DNA of 64,000 nt from VYFG01 sp965204165 (GCA_965204165.1 OZ241969.1:868001-932000), one strand, 5' to 3'. Shown: positions 17,270 through 26,289, counted from the first letter of the stretch. The notes: a model not told the origin generated them from the sequence alone. Translations and numbers: made by a program.

Positions 17270-18317
17270 CGCGGCGGCGTTTCTACCAACGGACCGCGCT
17301 TCCGGGACCGGAACGTAAATGAATCAAGTCATTGATTCAGAACACGTTTCCATCATCTTGCACGACGGTGAACAGGCGTGCCCGACAGCAATTTCTTGCG
17401 TCGGGTGTGAGAGAAAACGCCGCCGGGCGTAGAAATGAGAGAAGATCGGGGAGCACACCGCGAACGATTCGGGATCCCGGCAGAGCGAAGGGACGAAGCC
17501 CGGCGGCGTTTGAGAGGGGACGCGGAAGCGACCCGCGATGGGGAGCGGCACGCGACCCGATGGAGTTCCCGAAGGGGAAGCGCGACCGACGCGCCAACGG
17601 GCAGAGGCACGAGAAGAAACTTGCGCCGGTGGCGGAGTCCGGAGCGGCTGACGCTGCGGACCGGGAACCGGTTGACCACTGCGACCATCAACGTGAATTT
17701 TTTTCGGCTCGTTGTGGAACAGGTGGAGATGCCGGACGCGGCGCGTGTGACGGAGACCGGCACCGTCGGGGCGGCGGTCGCGTACGTCGGCGGAAAACTG
17801 ATCGCGACGGGAAGTGGCAGGAGAAGAAGTACGTGCCGGCAGCGACGTGCGGCGAAGCCGACGGCGGTGGCGCGGAGCCGATCCACCACCGGGACCGTCG
17901 CGGAGCACGGACCGGTTCGCTGTGGAAGCTGGAGATCGGAAAAACCGACGCGAGCGGCACGCGAAGTGGAAGTCGTCGGCGACGGTAGGCGGTCCGGTCC
18001 GCGGCCCGGCGAGGATGCGCAGCATCGGGCCAGCAGCGGACGGGGATGAAGACGCGGCGCCGGAGATTTCCAGCACGGGCAGCGGGCGCCGTTGTCGACG
18101 CTCGGGAGAGGACGGAAAAGGAAACGCCGCTGGCGGTGCAGGTGCGAAGCACCGCGCCGGCAGCTGGCGTCGAAGCGGATGCGGTTGCCGCCGCCGCCAG
18201 GGACGCGGGATGGAAAAAGCGCCGGGCGCCGCGCAGCGGCGATGGCGCGGCACGGCCGCCGCGCCGGAAGGGAAGAAGGACCGCGCCGTCGGAACGACGC
18301 GGCCCTGTGCCGGTGTT
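17270..18317. repeat. gene-free GC-rich stretch with degenerate ~210-bp repeats
   Basis: About 1 kb without a convincing gene. Two blocks resemble one another at an offset of about 208-210 bp: a GAGAAGAA-centred segment at 17611 and again at 17821, and a GTTGTGGAA / GCTGTGGAA segment at 17711 and 17919. A further weaker copy of the first motif occurs near 18105. Several frames are open through the region because of its composition. It could be a decayed tandem repeat, an iteron-like site of the integrative element, or a structured RNA region. Confidence 0.4.
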
Positions 18318-19271
18318 TCAGCACCGGTGAACCGGGATACCAGACGCCGCGGCCTTGTCGGCCAGGTTGGCGGTGATGCCCGAGTCGCTCGGGAAGAGAA
18401 TGATGCCCTTCGGCATCAGGTTCAGCAGTTCGTCGTTCCTTCTGAACGGAGCGGCCTTCCCGTGGGTGTTCCAGTCGGGCCGGCACACCACCTGGTGCAC
18501 GCCGCGGGCCTCGGCCCAGCGGGCGGCGAACTTCTCGACGCCGGGCCCGCCGCCGTGGACGAGGACCATGTCCGCGTACTTGCGGTGCGCGGCGTCCAGC
18601 TTGCGGAACACCGCGTCGGGGTCGCCGTCCTTGCCGCCCGCGACGGCGATCAGGGTTCCGTCCGGGAGGTTCTCCTTCGCCGCGGCGCTGTCCCTCGCCC
18701 GGAGGAAGTCCCGGGCGTCGATGGCGGCGGAGGTGAGAACCCCGGTGCGGCTGGTGTGCGAACCCTTCCACGGCCGCCACATCTCCCCGGTCTCGGCGAG
18801 ATACTGCGCCGCCGCCGCGTCCCGCATCTCCTCGAAGGCGTCGCGCCTGCCGCCCAGGTTCTTCGCCCGGTCGGTGAGGAGTTCCAGCTCCCGGGACTTG
18901 ATCTCGGTCCCGTCCTGTTCCTTCTGCAGGTCGCGGAGCTCCGGCGCGATCCGGTCGATGTTTTTGTCCAGCCGCCTGATCTGGGCGTCGAGCATGTTCA
19001 CGAAGGCCCAGAGGAGAGACCCGGATTCGTCCGCGATCTGGAACCCGGTCATGTCGATGCCGTCGGCGAGGACCGAGAACGCTTCGGTCACGGCGCTTAC
19101 TACCGTGTCCCGCTCCCAGACCTCCCTGGGATCGAACTCGCCGCGCTCGGGGGTGGCTCCATGGAGCTTCGCCTGTTCGCAGATCATGGCGGTGATGGAT
19201 TGATCTCCGGTGTCGATGGCGTCGAGGCGATCGATGGTGTCGATGGAGTTGCTGTTGTCGATTTCGAACAT
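18318..19271 (-). CDS. DUF2493/SLOG-domain protein
   Basis: A 317-aa protein. The C-terminal 130 residues are a Rossmann-like SLOG (DUF2493, YspA/YpsA-related) domain: strand GTLIAVAGGK, then DMVLVHGGGPGVEKFAARWA, WNTHGKAAPFRRN and LPSDSGITANL-type segments. These domains bind nucleotide-like ligands. The N-terminal half is helical with a coiled coil (LDAQIRRLDKNIDRIAPELRDLQKEQ). ATG 19271 has GGAG at good spacing. DUF2493 proteins are common cargo of conjugative elements and plasmids, consistent with SSB and integrases nearby. Confidence 0.8.
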   Translation of the reverse strand: MFEIDNSNSIDTIDRLDAIDTGDQSITAMICEQAKLHGATPERGEFDPREVWERDTVVSAVTEAFSVLADGIDMTGFQIADESGSLLWAFVNMLDAQIRRLDKNIDRIAPELRDLQKEQDGTEIKSRELELLTDRAKNLGGRRDAFEEMRDAAAAQYLAETGEMWRPWKGSHTSRTGVLTSAAIDARDFLRARDSAAAKENLPDGTLIAVAGGKDGDPDAVFRKLDAAHRKYADMVLVHGGGPGVEKFAARWAEARGVHQVVCRPDWNTHGKAAPFRRNDELLNLMPKGIILFPSDSGITANLADKAAASGIPVHRC

Positions 19272-19913
19272 TGTGAATTCTCCGAATGAACAATAGAAGG
19301 TGAAGGGGCGGAAGCCCCGCATGCGTTGGGAGGGAAGCTCCCTACGTATTCCCCATCCGTTCACGAGCGCAGCGCAGTCACCGGGCCCCAGGGACATGGG
19401 CCGGCGTGTCGCGCGATGGTGCGGGCGTATATGGACGCCGCCGGGTTTGCAACCCCCCGGCTTCACGCTTTGGCAGTTTGACAAGTCGTCGAGCGCGGTC
19501 GTATATCAGGCCTCTGATTAAGCGGCATCACGATGTGCCGCGGGCCGGTATGGATATCAGCGGAACAGGTCCAGATCGCACTGTAGGCCTTTAGGCCGAT
19601 GCCCGCACATGGTTTTCCTGTCCCCGGCTATTCGACTGTTTGCCCCTACTGCCTCTGCGCTCTTTCGAGTGGTTGCAACAACCCGGTCTCCCGGTTCCTC
19701 GTGGTTAACTCACGATCGCCGGAAAGCCGGGACGGTTCCGGAGTATTCCCCGGAATCGTTCAGGTGCCGGTCCGGCCTGCCTTGCAGACCGCAGCGGCGA
19801 AGTTCTTTTCCAGGGCCGGGGAGGCCTTTGCAGGCCCGTCCTGGCGCCGAACGCGGGACACCCTCGGCCATACGAGGTCGCCAACCCATGTCTGAGTGTC
19901 TCCGGACACATTC
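19272..19913. other. non-coding region 3' of the IS110-type transposase
   Basis: 642 bp without a convincing gene. On the minus strand it follows the IS1111-type transposase stop. In the IS1111 subgroup the structured guide (bridge) RNA is encoded on the 3' side of the transposase, so the 200-400 bp next to 19913 is where such an RNA would lie. I cannot define its ends. The 16-bp segment at 19338-19353 is repeated in inverted orientation at 21208-21223, on the other side of the transposase. Confidence 0.4.
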
Positions 19914-20969
19914 TCACGCTCCCGCGGCCTGGATGCCGGCAGCCCGGACTACCGCGTCATGCCGATAGTCCTCCCCCTTCATCAGCAGCGCCCACATGAT
20001 CCGTGCCATCTTGTTGGCCAGCACGATGGCGGCCTGGATCGTCGGCTTGCGTTCGAGCAGCCGCTTCAACCAGGGGTCCGGCTCCTTGCCCCAGCGGGTC
20101 GTTCGCTGGATCACGGTCATCGCGCCGGTGATCAGCAGTCGGCGCAGGTCCCGCTGACCCATCTTCGACAGCTCCCCGATCCTGGTCTTCCCCCCGGACG
20201 ATTTCTGAAGGGGCACGAGACCGAGCCAGGCTGCGAAATCCCTGCCGCACCTGAAGTCCTCCATGTCCGGCGCAAAGGCCAGGAACGCCAGTCCCGTGAT
20301 CGGGCCCACGCCCGGAATGGTCCGAAGACGTCGAATGGTTTCATCATCCCTGGCGGCCGCCCGGCCCTGGCGGTCCAGTTCGACAATCCGGGCATCGAAC
20401 GCGCGGATCTGCTTTACGAGCATGTCCGCCATCTCCCGGGCGAGGTCGGGAAGCCGGGAGTCTTCCCGGTCCTCCAGCACCGCCTCCAGGGTCTTGACGT
20501 TGGCCCGCCCCCTGGGCGCCACCAGGCCGTACTCCGCCAGCAGTCCCCGCAGGGAATTGATGGTCTGCGTACGCTGACGGACCATGAGGTCCCGGACCCG
20601 GAACAGCATGGCCCGTGCCTGCTGGCCTTCGTCTTTTACCGAAACGACCCGCATCGTCGGGCGTGAGGCCGCCTCCGCGATGGCTTCCGCATCCGCCATG
20701 TCGTTCTTGTGCCGTTTGACGAACGGCTTCACATAGGCGGGCGGCAGAATATGAACCCGGTGGCCCAGCTGGCGGATCTCACGTGCCCAGTGGTGGGCCC
20801 CGCCGCAGGCCTCCAACGCAACCAGGCAGGGGGGCTGCTTGCCCAGAAAGTACAGCAGCTTCCCCCGCGTGACCCGCTTGCGGAATGCCACCGAGCCGTC
20901 CTGGTAGGCCCCGTGGAGCTGGAATAGATTCTTTGCCAGGTCAATACCGATGATGCTAATCTTTTTCAT
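19914..20969 (-). CDS. IS110 family transposase, IS1111 subgroup
   Basis: A 351-aa DEDD transposase. The N-terminal RuvC-like domain shows IGIDLAKNLFQLHG (first Asp), LVALEACGGAHHWARE (Glu) and KRHKNDMADAEAIAEA (Asp pair). The C-terminal Tnp_20 domain shows IPGVGPITGLAFLA and the GGKTRIGELSKMGQRDLR segment holding the serine region. The motif set (ACGGAHHWARE, PAYVKPFVKR) is that of IS1111 rather than IS110 proper. Such elements use an RNA guide and leave few end marks, and I could not fix the element ends. The flanking SLOG and 77-aa genes are not broken. Confidence 0.92.
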   Translation of the reverse strand: MKKISIIGIDLAKNLFQLHGAYQDGSVAFRKRVTRGKLLYFLGKQPPCLVALEACGGAHHWAREIRQLGHRVHILPPAYVKPFVKRHKNDMADAEAIAEAASRPTMRVVSVKDEGQQARAMLFRVRDLMVRQRTQTINSLRGLLAEYGLVAPRGRANVKTLEAVLEDREDSRLPDLAREMADMLVKQIRAFDARIVELDRQGRAAARDDETIRRLRTIPGVGPITGLAFLAFAPDMEDFRCGRDFAAWLGLVPLQKSSGGKTRIGELSKMGQRDLRRLLITGAMTVIQRTTRWGKEPDPWLKRLLERKPTIQAAIVLANKMARIMWALLMKGEDYRHDAVVRAAGIQAAGA

Positions 20970-20984
20970 GGATGTCGTCTCTCG

Positions 20985-21421
20985 TTGAAGGAGTGTTCAA
21001 TGCCAGCCTGCTGGCACCTGCTTCACTATGAAGCAGTAGAGAGGCGGCGTCCATTCCATCGCACAAGCGACCGCAGGGAGCGCGGAGCCACGGTCGCGTG
21101 GCGCGCCGGCCCTAGGCGAAGCCGTTGTCCCTGGAGGCGCGGCCGGAACGGAGCGCAGCGCAGTGGAGGACCCCGCAGGGGTTGGCAATCGAGCACGGGG
21201 GTATCATGGGAATACGTAGGGAGTAGTACTGTCCCCCCCAATCGGGTCGCGTCAGGCGTACAACGAGGAGAGCCGAGTGAAACGCCGTGGGTGCATGGAC
21301 AGCACCAGCGACCAACAAGCCGCGCCGAAGGCGCACCATGTGGGCAGGACGCCCACCGGGCGGTGGGTGAATGGGGAAAGCGGTGGGAAGGGGACTGGCA
21401 TTGCGGTGCTGGCCATGGCCA
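20985..21421. other. non-coding region 5' of the IS110-type transposase, with hairpins
   Basis: 437 bp without a gene. Two short perfect hairpins follow each other: TGCCAG/CTGGCA at 21001-21016 and CTGCTTC/GAAGCAG at 21018-21036. A 16-bp inverted copy of 19338-19353 lies at 21208-21223. Probably IS terminal sequence plus the promoter region of the integrative-element genes. Confidence 0.4.
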
Positions 21422-21655
21422 TCAGAATCGCCACCCCTGTAGCGGGTGCGAGCGGAGCCGGTGCCTGATGGACTGGTGGACCTTGCTGCGATCATCGCAG
21501 CGCAGCCAACCCCGGCCGTCCTCGCTGAGAAGTATCAGATAGAACGGCTTCCCCGTGATCGGATCCTCATGGCGGTACAGGTCGCCGACGGCCTCGCCGT
21601 CGTAACGGATGATGGCTTCGTCGTCGCCGGTTTTCTGGAAGGTGATTCGGGGCAT
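21422..21655 (-). CDS. small hypothetical protein (77 aa)
   Basis: Short protein MPRITFQKTGDDEAIIRYDG... with a beta-rich pattern and no named family. ATG 21655 has a GGAGAG Shine-Dalgarno. It follows ssb on the same strand after 205 bp and belongs to the same integrative-element block. Function unknown. Confidence 0.55.
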   Translation of the reverse strand: MPRITFQKTGDDEAIIRYDGEAVGDLYRHEDPITGKPFYLILLSEDGRGWLRCDDRSKVHQSIRHRLRSHPLQGWRF

Positions 21656-21860
21656 GGTTCTCTCCGGTCGGTGTGCTGGTTGACGTGACGCGCGAAGGCC
21701 CTCTCTCCGGCCGCCGCGCGGTTCACCACCCGCCCCCCTGACCTTCACTCGATGATCATGCGAGCAGGCGCGGCGAAGCCGGCCGTTGGGGTGGCTGCAA
21801 GAAAAAAGCCGCAGCCCCTGGGGACTGCGGCTGAAGCGGAGGAGACGGCGACGCGGATCG

Positions 21861-22310
21861 CTAAAACGGTATCGGATCGTCGAAATCCGTCATGTTCTCC
21901 CGGCCGCCGCCCTGGGGAGCGGCCGGTGCGTCCGCCGGGGCCTCGGCGGGCTGCGCCTTGGCGCCGGGCCTGTCCAGGAATTGAATCCTGGAACCGGGCA
22001 CGAGCATGATCTCCGTGGAGAACCGGTCGGCGTCCTCGCCGTCCTTACGCCACCGGCGGGTCTGGAGCTTGCCGTCGACGTAGACCAGGCGGCCCTTCTT
22101 CGCGTGCTTCTCCAGCATGGTGATGAGGCCGTCCTGAAAGGTGACCAGGCGGTGCCACTCCGTGCGGTCGACCCGCTCCCCGTCCCGGATGTAGGACTCG
22201 TCGGTGGCGATGCTGAGGTTGGCGACGCGTCCGCCGGACGCGAGGTGGTTGACGGTGACGTCCTGTCCGATGCGGCCGATCAATGAGGCCTTGTTGAGTC
22301 CGAAAGGCAT
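21861..22310 (-). CDS. ssb: single-stranded DNA-binding protein
   Basis: A 149-aa SSB. The OB-fold is complete (NKASLIGRIGQDVTVNH..., VANLSIATDESY, DRTEWHRLVTF, GRLVYVDGKLQTRRW), followed by a short Pro/Ala-rich linker and the acidic tip DFDDPIPF that recruits replication and repair proteins. ATG 22310 has a perfect AGGAGG, giving a standard-length SSB. It is almost certainly an element-encoded copy: it lies between small unknown genes of the integrase module rather than next to uvrA. It would coat transferred single-stranded DNA. Confidence 0.95.
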   Translation of the reverse strand: MPFGLNKASLIGRIGQDVTVNHLASGGRVANLSIATDESYIRDGERVDRTEWHRLVTFQDGLITMLEKHAKKGRLVYVDGKLQTRRWRKDGEDADRFSTEIMLVPGSRIQFLDRPGAKAQPAEAPADAPAAPQGGGRENMTDFDDPIPF

Positions 22311-22455
22311 ATGTACCTCCTGAGGTAACGTTGGTTGATGAAACGGAAAAAACGGATAAAACGGAAAAACGATGGAACGAACCCCCGGGGGTCCGGGTTC
22401 TTCTTTCTCCCGGCCCCCCTTCGGTTCACCTTCTCCAGACCCCTCTTTCCCTCCG

Positions 22456-22623
22456 TCAGCCTTCGGGACGAAGGTCGAGGGCCGGCTCAGAGGAAACGTC
22501 GTCGAGGATCTCCCGGACAACCTGGCTGTCCAGGCCGATCTCGCCGAGCAGCTGGTCGGGGCTGGTGGGGATTTCGGATGCTTCGGGCATTTCGGAATTG
22601 CCCCCGATTTCGCGGATGTGCAT
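22456..22623 (-). CDS. small acidic hypothetical protein (55 aa)
   Basis: Acidic peptide MHIREIGGNSEMPEASEIP..., ATG 22623 with GGGAGA at good spacing. The C-terminal half looks helical (QLLGEIGLDSQVVREILDDV). Same strand and close upstream of ssb. No family recognised; likely a real small gene of the element because of the clean start signal and operon position. Confidence 0.5.
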   Translation of the reverse strand: MHIREIGGNSEMPEASEIPTSPDQLLGEIGLDSQVVREILDDVSSEPALDLRPEG

Positions 22624-22997
22624 GATGGTTCTCCCGTGTCGGGTTGATGGAAAGTTCGATGAACCCCGGGGAGGCGGCCGGAGCCGAACTCCCTCCCGCC
22701 TACCCGGGTTCACTCTTTCCGTCTCTGCCCTCCGACTCCGGAACGGGGCCTGGAAGGGCGGACAGGGGCGTGGGGAGCCAGGGTGGGGGGCCGGGCCGGA
22801 AAAAGCCGCTGCGGGGCCGTCAGGGGCTGCTGCCGACGGATGCGGGTGGGTTTCCGTTTCGGCGCAGACCGGCGCGGGCTCCGTCCCCGGCGCATCGCGT
22901 CCGGCGAGCCGTGGTCCCCGCCGGTTCCATGACCCCCGCCCGGCTGCCGCCCGTGCCACCGGGAGCGCCTTCCGTGGCCGCGTCCGTGTATACTGGC

Positions 22998-23066
22998 CCG
23001 GCACGCGCTCCCCCCTCCGTATCGGGTGAAATGCAGCCTGGCACTGCCCGATAGGGGGCGCGTGCT
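22998..23066. other. long imperfect hairpin in gene-free stretch
   Basis: Within the 654-bp gap 22624-23277 a strong stem can form: 23001-23028 pairs with 23045-23065 (GCACGCGC...CCCC...ATCGGG against CCCGATAGGGGGCGCGTGC), one arm carrying a small bulge. No T-run follows in either direction, so it is not a standard terminator. It may be a processing site, an origin-type stem or a decayed miniature element. The rest of the gap holds nothing I recognise. Confidence 0.45.
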
Positions 23067-23277
23067 TCTTCCGGATTCTTCCGGGTTCTGCCGGACCGTT
23101 GATGATCATCCGCCGCCGCGGCCCACTCCACCGGGGCAGACGCCGGCGGGCCGGCAGCCGGCCGTCCGTGAAACAGGGGGCGGTGGCCCGGCGGTTACGG
23201 ACATGGCCGTGCTGGATACGGGCCGGCGGTACGTACCGCCGGCGGTCCCCCGGCTGGCTGCGGAGCCGATGGAGATG

Positions 23278-24300
23278 TCATGACCAGCCCACCGACCCCG
23301 CCAGCGGGTGGTTCTCGGCGACGACCTCGAAGCGCCCCGGGGGGAGCTTGAGAAACGCGGCGCCGGCGTCCGCGTCGGCCCGGCTGTCGAAGGGCCCGTG
23401 CTCTTCCCCGGTGTCCAGGTCCACCACGGTGTATTCGGGTTCCCAGGCGGGCATCCCGCGGAAGTGTGCGGAGCGGGTGTAACTTTTTTCTGCGCAGGGA
23501 ACACAGCGCGATGCTCCATTGCTGGGAGCTCCGCAATCGGTACAAATCCCGGCCCGGCGCCTTTCCATGTAGCGACGTCTGGAAGCGGCGTTTTTCCGTT
23601 CCTGCCGCCCGCTGTCCGCCTCCACGGCGGCGCAGGTGAAGCAAAGGGCGGCGCCGTCGAAGGTCGAGGCGGCACCGCAACGGACACAACATCCCGTAGA
23701 CCGCCTTTTGGCGTATTTCGCCCGTTCACGCTCCTGCCTCCTGGTCCTGCACGGGGTGCACGTGGACCCGCCTTCGGCAGGTTCGGCCTTGCCGCATCTG
23801 CTGCACTTGCCGGCTTCGAGCCAGGCGAGCCGCTTGCGCTCGCTGCGGACCCTGGCGGACCGCCGGCGTGACTCGGCCGGCCGACCGCCGTATGGCTTCC
23901 CCAGCGCCTTGCCCCTGGCGTATCTCGCCCGGGAAAGTTCCCGGGTCTGTTCGTTGCAGCCGTCGCAGAGCCTCCGGCCGGGAGCGGGCGGGGCGTTGCC
24001 GCAGCGAGGGCAGATCCCGGCGGCGATCCGGGTTTCCACCTTCTTGCGGTAGTGCCGCCGTCCGGCTTCCCGGGCCCTGGCCGGATCGCGCCGGGGTTTA
24101 CCCTCGGCCTTCAGCCGGGCGCTCCGTTCCTTCTCGCGCGCGCGTCTTTTCCCGGCACAGGGCTCGCAGTTCGTGCGGCCGGGCGCCGGCGAAACCAGTC
24201 CGCATGACAAGCATCGGCCGGCTGCTCTCCTCTCTGCCATGCGTTCCTGGAACCGTTCCCGATTCCGCCGCTTGCCGACTTCTGGGTCGGAATATGCCAC
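23278..24300 (-). CDS. basic protein with five tandem zinc ribbons
   Basis: A 340-aa Arg/Lys-rich protein containing five units of the form C-X2-C, about 10-12 residues, C-X2-C: Cys 30/33/45/48, 97/100/112/115, 166/169/181/184, 205/208/220/223 and 253/256/266/269. They are separated by charged, probably helical linkers (RRHYRKKVETR, RYARGKAL, RRRYMERRRAG). The last 60 residues form a different beta-rich tail. Each ribbon could bind one zinc and the basic linkers suggest nucleic-acid binding. Start is GTG 24300, only 9 bp after the upstream stop, so it is coupled to the 107-aa gene. I know no named family with this architecture. Confidence 0.65.
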   Translation of the reverse strand: MAYSDPEVGKRRNRERFQERMAERRAAGRCLSCGLVSPAPGRTNCEPCAGKRRAREKERSARLKAEGKPRRDPARAREAGRRHYRKKVETRIAAGICPRCGNAPPAPGRRLCDGCNEQTRELSRARYARGKALGKPYGGRPAESRRRSARVRSERKRLAWLEAGKCSRCGKAEPAEGGSTCTPCRTRRQERERAKYAKRRSTGCCVRCGAASTFDGAALCFTCAAVEADSGRQERKNAASRRRYMERRRAGICTDCGAPSNGASRCVPCAEKSYTRSAHFRGMPAWEPEYTVVDLDTGEEHGPFDSRADADAGAAFLKLPPGRFEVVAENHPLAGSVGWS

Positions 24301-24309
24301 GGTACCCGC

Positions 24310-24633
24310 TCAGCCCTTGAGGCGCCGGTCGTAGCCGATGCCGCTGGCGCGGATGCCCCAGGCCTGCATGCCGCAGTCCCGCCGCTCGATCCCGGTCGCG
24401 ATGATGATCTCGTCCCGTCCCGGGCAGAGTTCCCGGACCTTGTCCAGGGTCATGATCGAGGGCCGGGGCCTGCCCTTGCCGGTGGAGCCCTCGGGATGGA
24501 CGGGGACGATGTCGCCGTCGGCCCGGGAACGGAAATGGGTGACCGCGTAGCGGATGTCGGCGAGGCCGCCGCCGAGTAGGTGGACGAGGAATGTCCGCGC
24601 GCCCTGGCCGGGCGCCCTGATGGAGTCGTGCAT
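24310..24633 (-). CDS. hypothetical protein (107 aa)
   Basis: Small basic protein with ATG 24633 and an AGGAGG Shine-Dalgarno. It has a mixed alpha/beta pattern (ARTFLVHLLGGGLADIRYAV, DEIIIATGIERR) and no recognised domain. It is the first gene of the minus-strand integrative-element block and is directly followed by the zinc-ribbon gene. Confidence 0.55.
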   Translation of the reverse strand: MHDSIRAPGQGARTFLVHLLGGGLADIRYAVTHFRSRADGDIVPVHPEGSTGKGRPRPSIMTLDKVRELCPGRDEIIIATGIERRDCGMQAWGIRASGIGYDRRLKG

Positions 24634-25182
24634 GGTGATGAACCTCCTGCTGGGAATGGAAAATTGGAAGCGGGAAGCACGCGGCATGGAGGAAAAGCCG
24701 GAGGATTCTCCCTCCGGCCCCCCGCGCGCCAACCCGCTTCCGGCCTGCCCCGCCTCTTCGTGCCGCCGCCCGAAATCGCGGCTTGAAAAAGGCGGTTGCG
24801 CGGCAGGGAATCAGGGTGGATCGCAGCAGGAGCGGAAACGAATGGGGGGTGCCTCAACCGCGACCGGGCAGGCATTGCCGCGGGCAGGATCGAGGCATGT
24901 GCCGGACGGTATTAATGACCCTGGGAATCCCGGGCTCGGGGGCGCCGCTTGTCCCGCTGCCCGATCTGTTGCAATTCCTTGATCGGCATCACGGCGGACG
25001 CGGTTCCGCCGACCCGCCACGGGCTTTCCCCGACCCGGGCTTTTGTGGCAAAGCAGGGGCAATCGTGATAATACTTCCCGGATCATCATTGATCTTCCAC
25101 GTCAGCACCACGGTTATGGAGCACAACACCCCGCTTCCGGACGGCCTGGGCAACTTCTGACGGGCCGCCCACGATTTCAGCG
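24634..25182. other. intergenic region between divergent genes, nothing recognised
   Basis: 549 bp between the 107-aa gene (minus) and the MaoP-like gene (plus). Should hold the promoter of the minus-strand element block. I see no consensus promoter, repeat or RNA gene. Confidence 0.35.
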
Positions 25183-25539
25183 ATGTCGGCAGACCCGTTC
25201 ATGATCCGATGCTCGCGCGCTGTTTTCACGAAAGTGGAAATCAGGGTACTCGAGGACCATGGCGGGCGGCTCGAACGGCTCGCCGACGGACGCCAACTGC
25301 CCGTCAACGAAGCGGGGAAGCGTTTCGTGGAGGCTGTCAACGGCACACGCGAGGCCGAGACGATCTACGAGAGAACCTGGCTGAAGTACCAGTGGCGTCT
25401 GGAATGGGAGCGGGACCCCGCCAACCGCGATGCCATGGGCCCGCCCCGCAAGATGCACGATGATCGGGAAGACTGGAAGCGCATGAGGTCCGCCAACTGG
25501 GGGGAGATGGCACGTCGGGCCAGGGGCCTGGACGACTGA
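25183..25539 (+). CDS. MaoP-like protein (DUF413 family)
   Basis: A 118-aa protein whose middle matches the DUF413/MaoP pattern: an F-x-K-x-E-x-x-x-L-E-x-H-G segment, then LADGRQLPVNEAGKRFVEAVNGTREAETIYERTW-KY. MaoP acts with the maoS site to organise the Ori macrodomain in Escherichia coli; relatives occur in gammaproteobacteria. The C-terminal 30 residues are extra and charged. ATG 25183 lacks a clear Shine-Dalgarno, and ATG 25201 is an alternative. Here it stands alone at the edge of the surface-protein region, so a chromosomal organiser role is only inferred from family. Confidence 0.65.
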   Translation: MSADPFMIRCSRAVFTKVEIRVLEDHGGRLERLADGRQLPVNEAGKRFVEAVNGTREAETIYERTWLKYQWRLEWERDPANRDAMGPPRKMHDDREDWKRMRSANWGEMARRARGLDD

Positions 25540-25894
25540 AACGCCAGACATGCCGGCAACGCCGGAGGCCCTTGGGTCCATTGGAATCCCGGATCCGGAC
25601 AGCGCCTGCAAAACCGTGTCCGGGGCACGTTGAATTATTCAACCATATCGCCCGGGAATCGAACGGATTCTCGGAAAACCTGACGATTCGCTGACAGCGT
25701 CTGCCCCCGTGTTGTGTGAGCGTGGTTGCTATTCGATTACCGGTTTCCTGGGGATTCAAGGAGAGGCGGGGCAAGGCTGCGCATGCTCATGGATTTTTAC
25801 CGCGATCACGTGATGCCAAATCAGCAATTCCCCCGCACCGAAATTGACGGCGATGCACGCCATCCGGTGCACGTCGAAAAGGATGGTTCCTGCC

Positions 25895-26117
25895 GGTTCC
25901 CGCCCACGAAACCCTCACAATCCGGGCCGGAACAAACACGATGAACTCACAGTCTTTTGGTTAACATCCGGTTATCCGTGGCGCCGCCCCGTCACCGCCA
26001 TGGCGGATTGCGGGAACGGCGCTGCCGAAGTTCCCGTGCCGCGCGGCCCGGGTTCAATAGAATGAAGTGCTGATGCTGATGCTGATGCCTGCAACCTCCA
26101 CACCGGGAGAAACCCGA
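25895..26117 (+). repeat. duplicated upstream cassette, copy 1 (surface-protein locus 1)
   Basis: From about 25895 the sequence parallels 53255-53472 upstream of the second autotransporter: the same CGGGCC-AACAAACAC block, the GTTGCGGGAACGGC-type block, and a nearly identical run from CCGTGCCGCGCGGCC up to the Shine-Dalgarno GGGAGAAA. The rest of the gap (25540-25894) shows only a palindrome ATCACGTGAT at 25805-25814. The shared block probably carries the regulatory region of both loci. Confidence 0.7.
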
Positions 26118-26258
26118 ATGACGGATCCAATGCAAGAAGAACGCGCCCGGGAACCGGGCTCCATGGCCGCGAGCCACCCGGCCCTGGCGGTGGTTTCCGC
26201 CGTCCCGGAAGACGGGAAGAATGAATCCGCGGGAATTCTCCGGAGAAGCAGGAAAGAG

Positions 26259-26286
26259 TTGACAGCGCGGCCGGGGCCGATAAAAT
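26259..26286 (+). promoter_or_regulatory. sigma70 consensus promoter next to repeat tract (locus 1)
   Basis: Perfect -35 TTGACA (26259-26264), 16-bp spacer, -10 TAAAAT (26281-26286). Transcription would begin at about 26293, the first base of the heptanucleotide tract. The same promoter occurs at 53617-53644. Confidence 0.7.
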
Positions 26287-26289
26287 GCC

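Noticed and set aside
17353..19293. Long minus-strand open frame (about 640 codons) across the SLOG gene and gene-free stretch
   Set aside because: Mostly low-complexity Arg/Pro/Ser translation of GC-rich DNA; part of it is antiphase to the well-supported SLOG gene.
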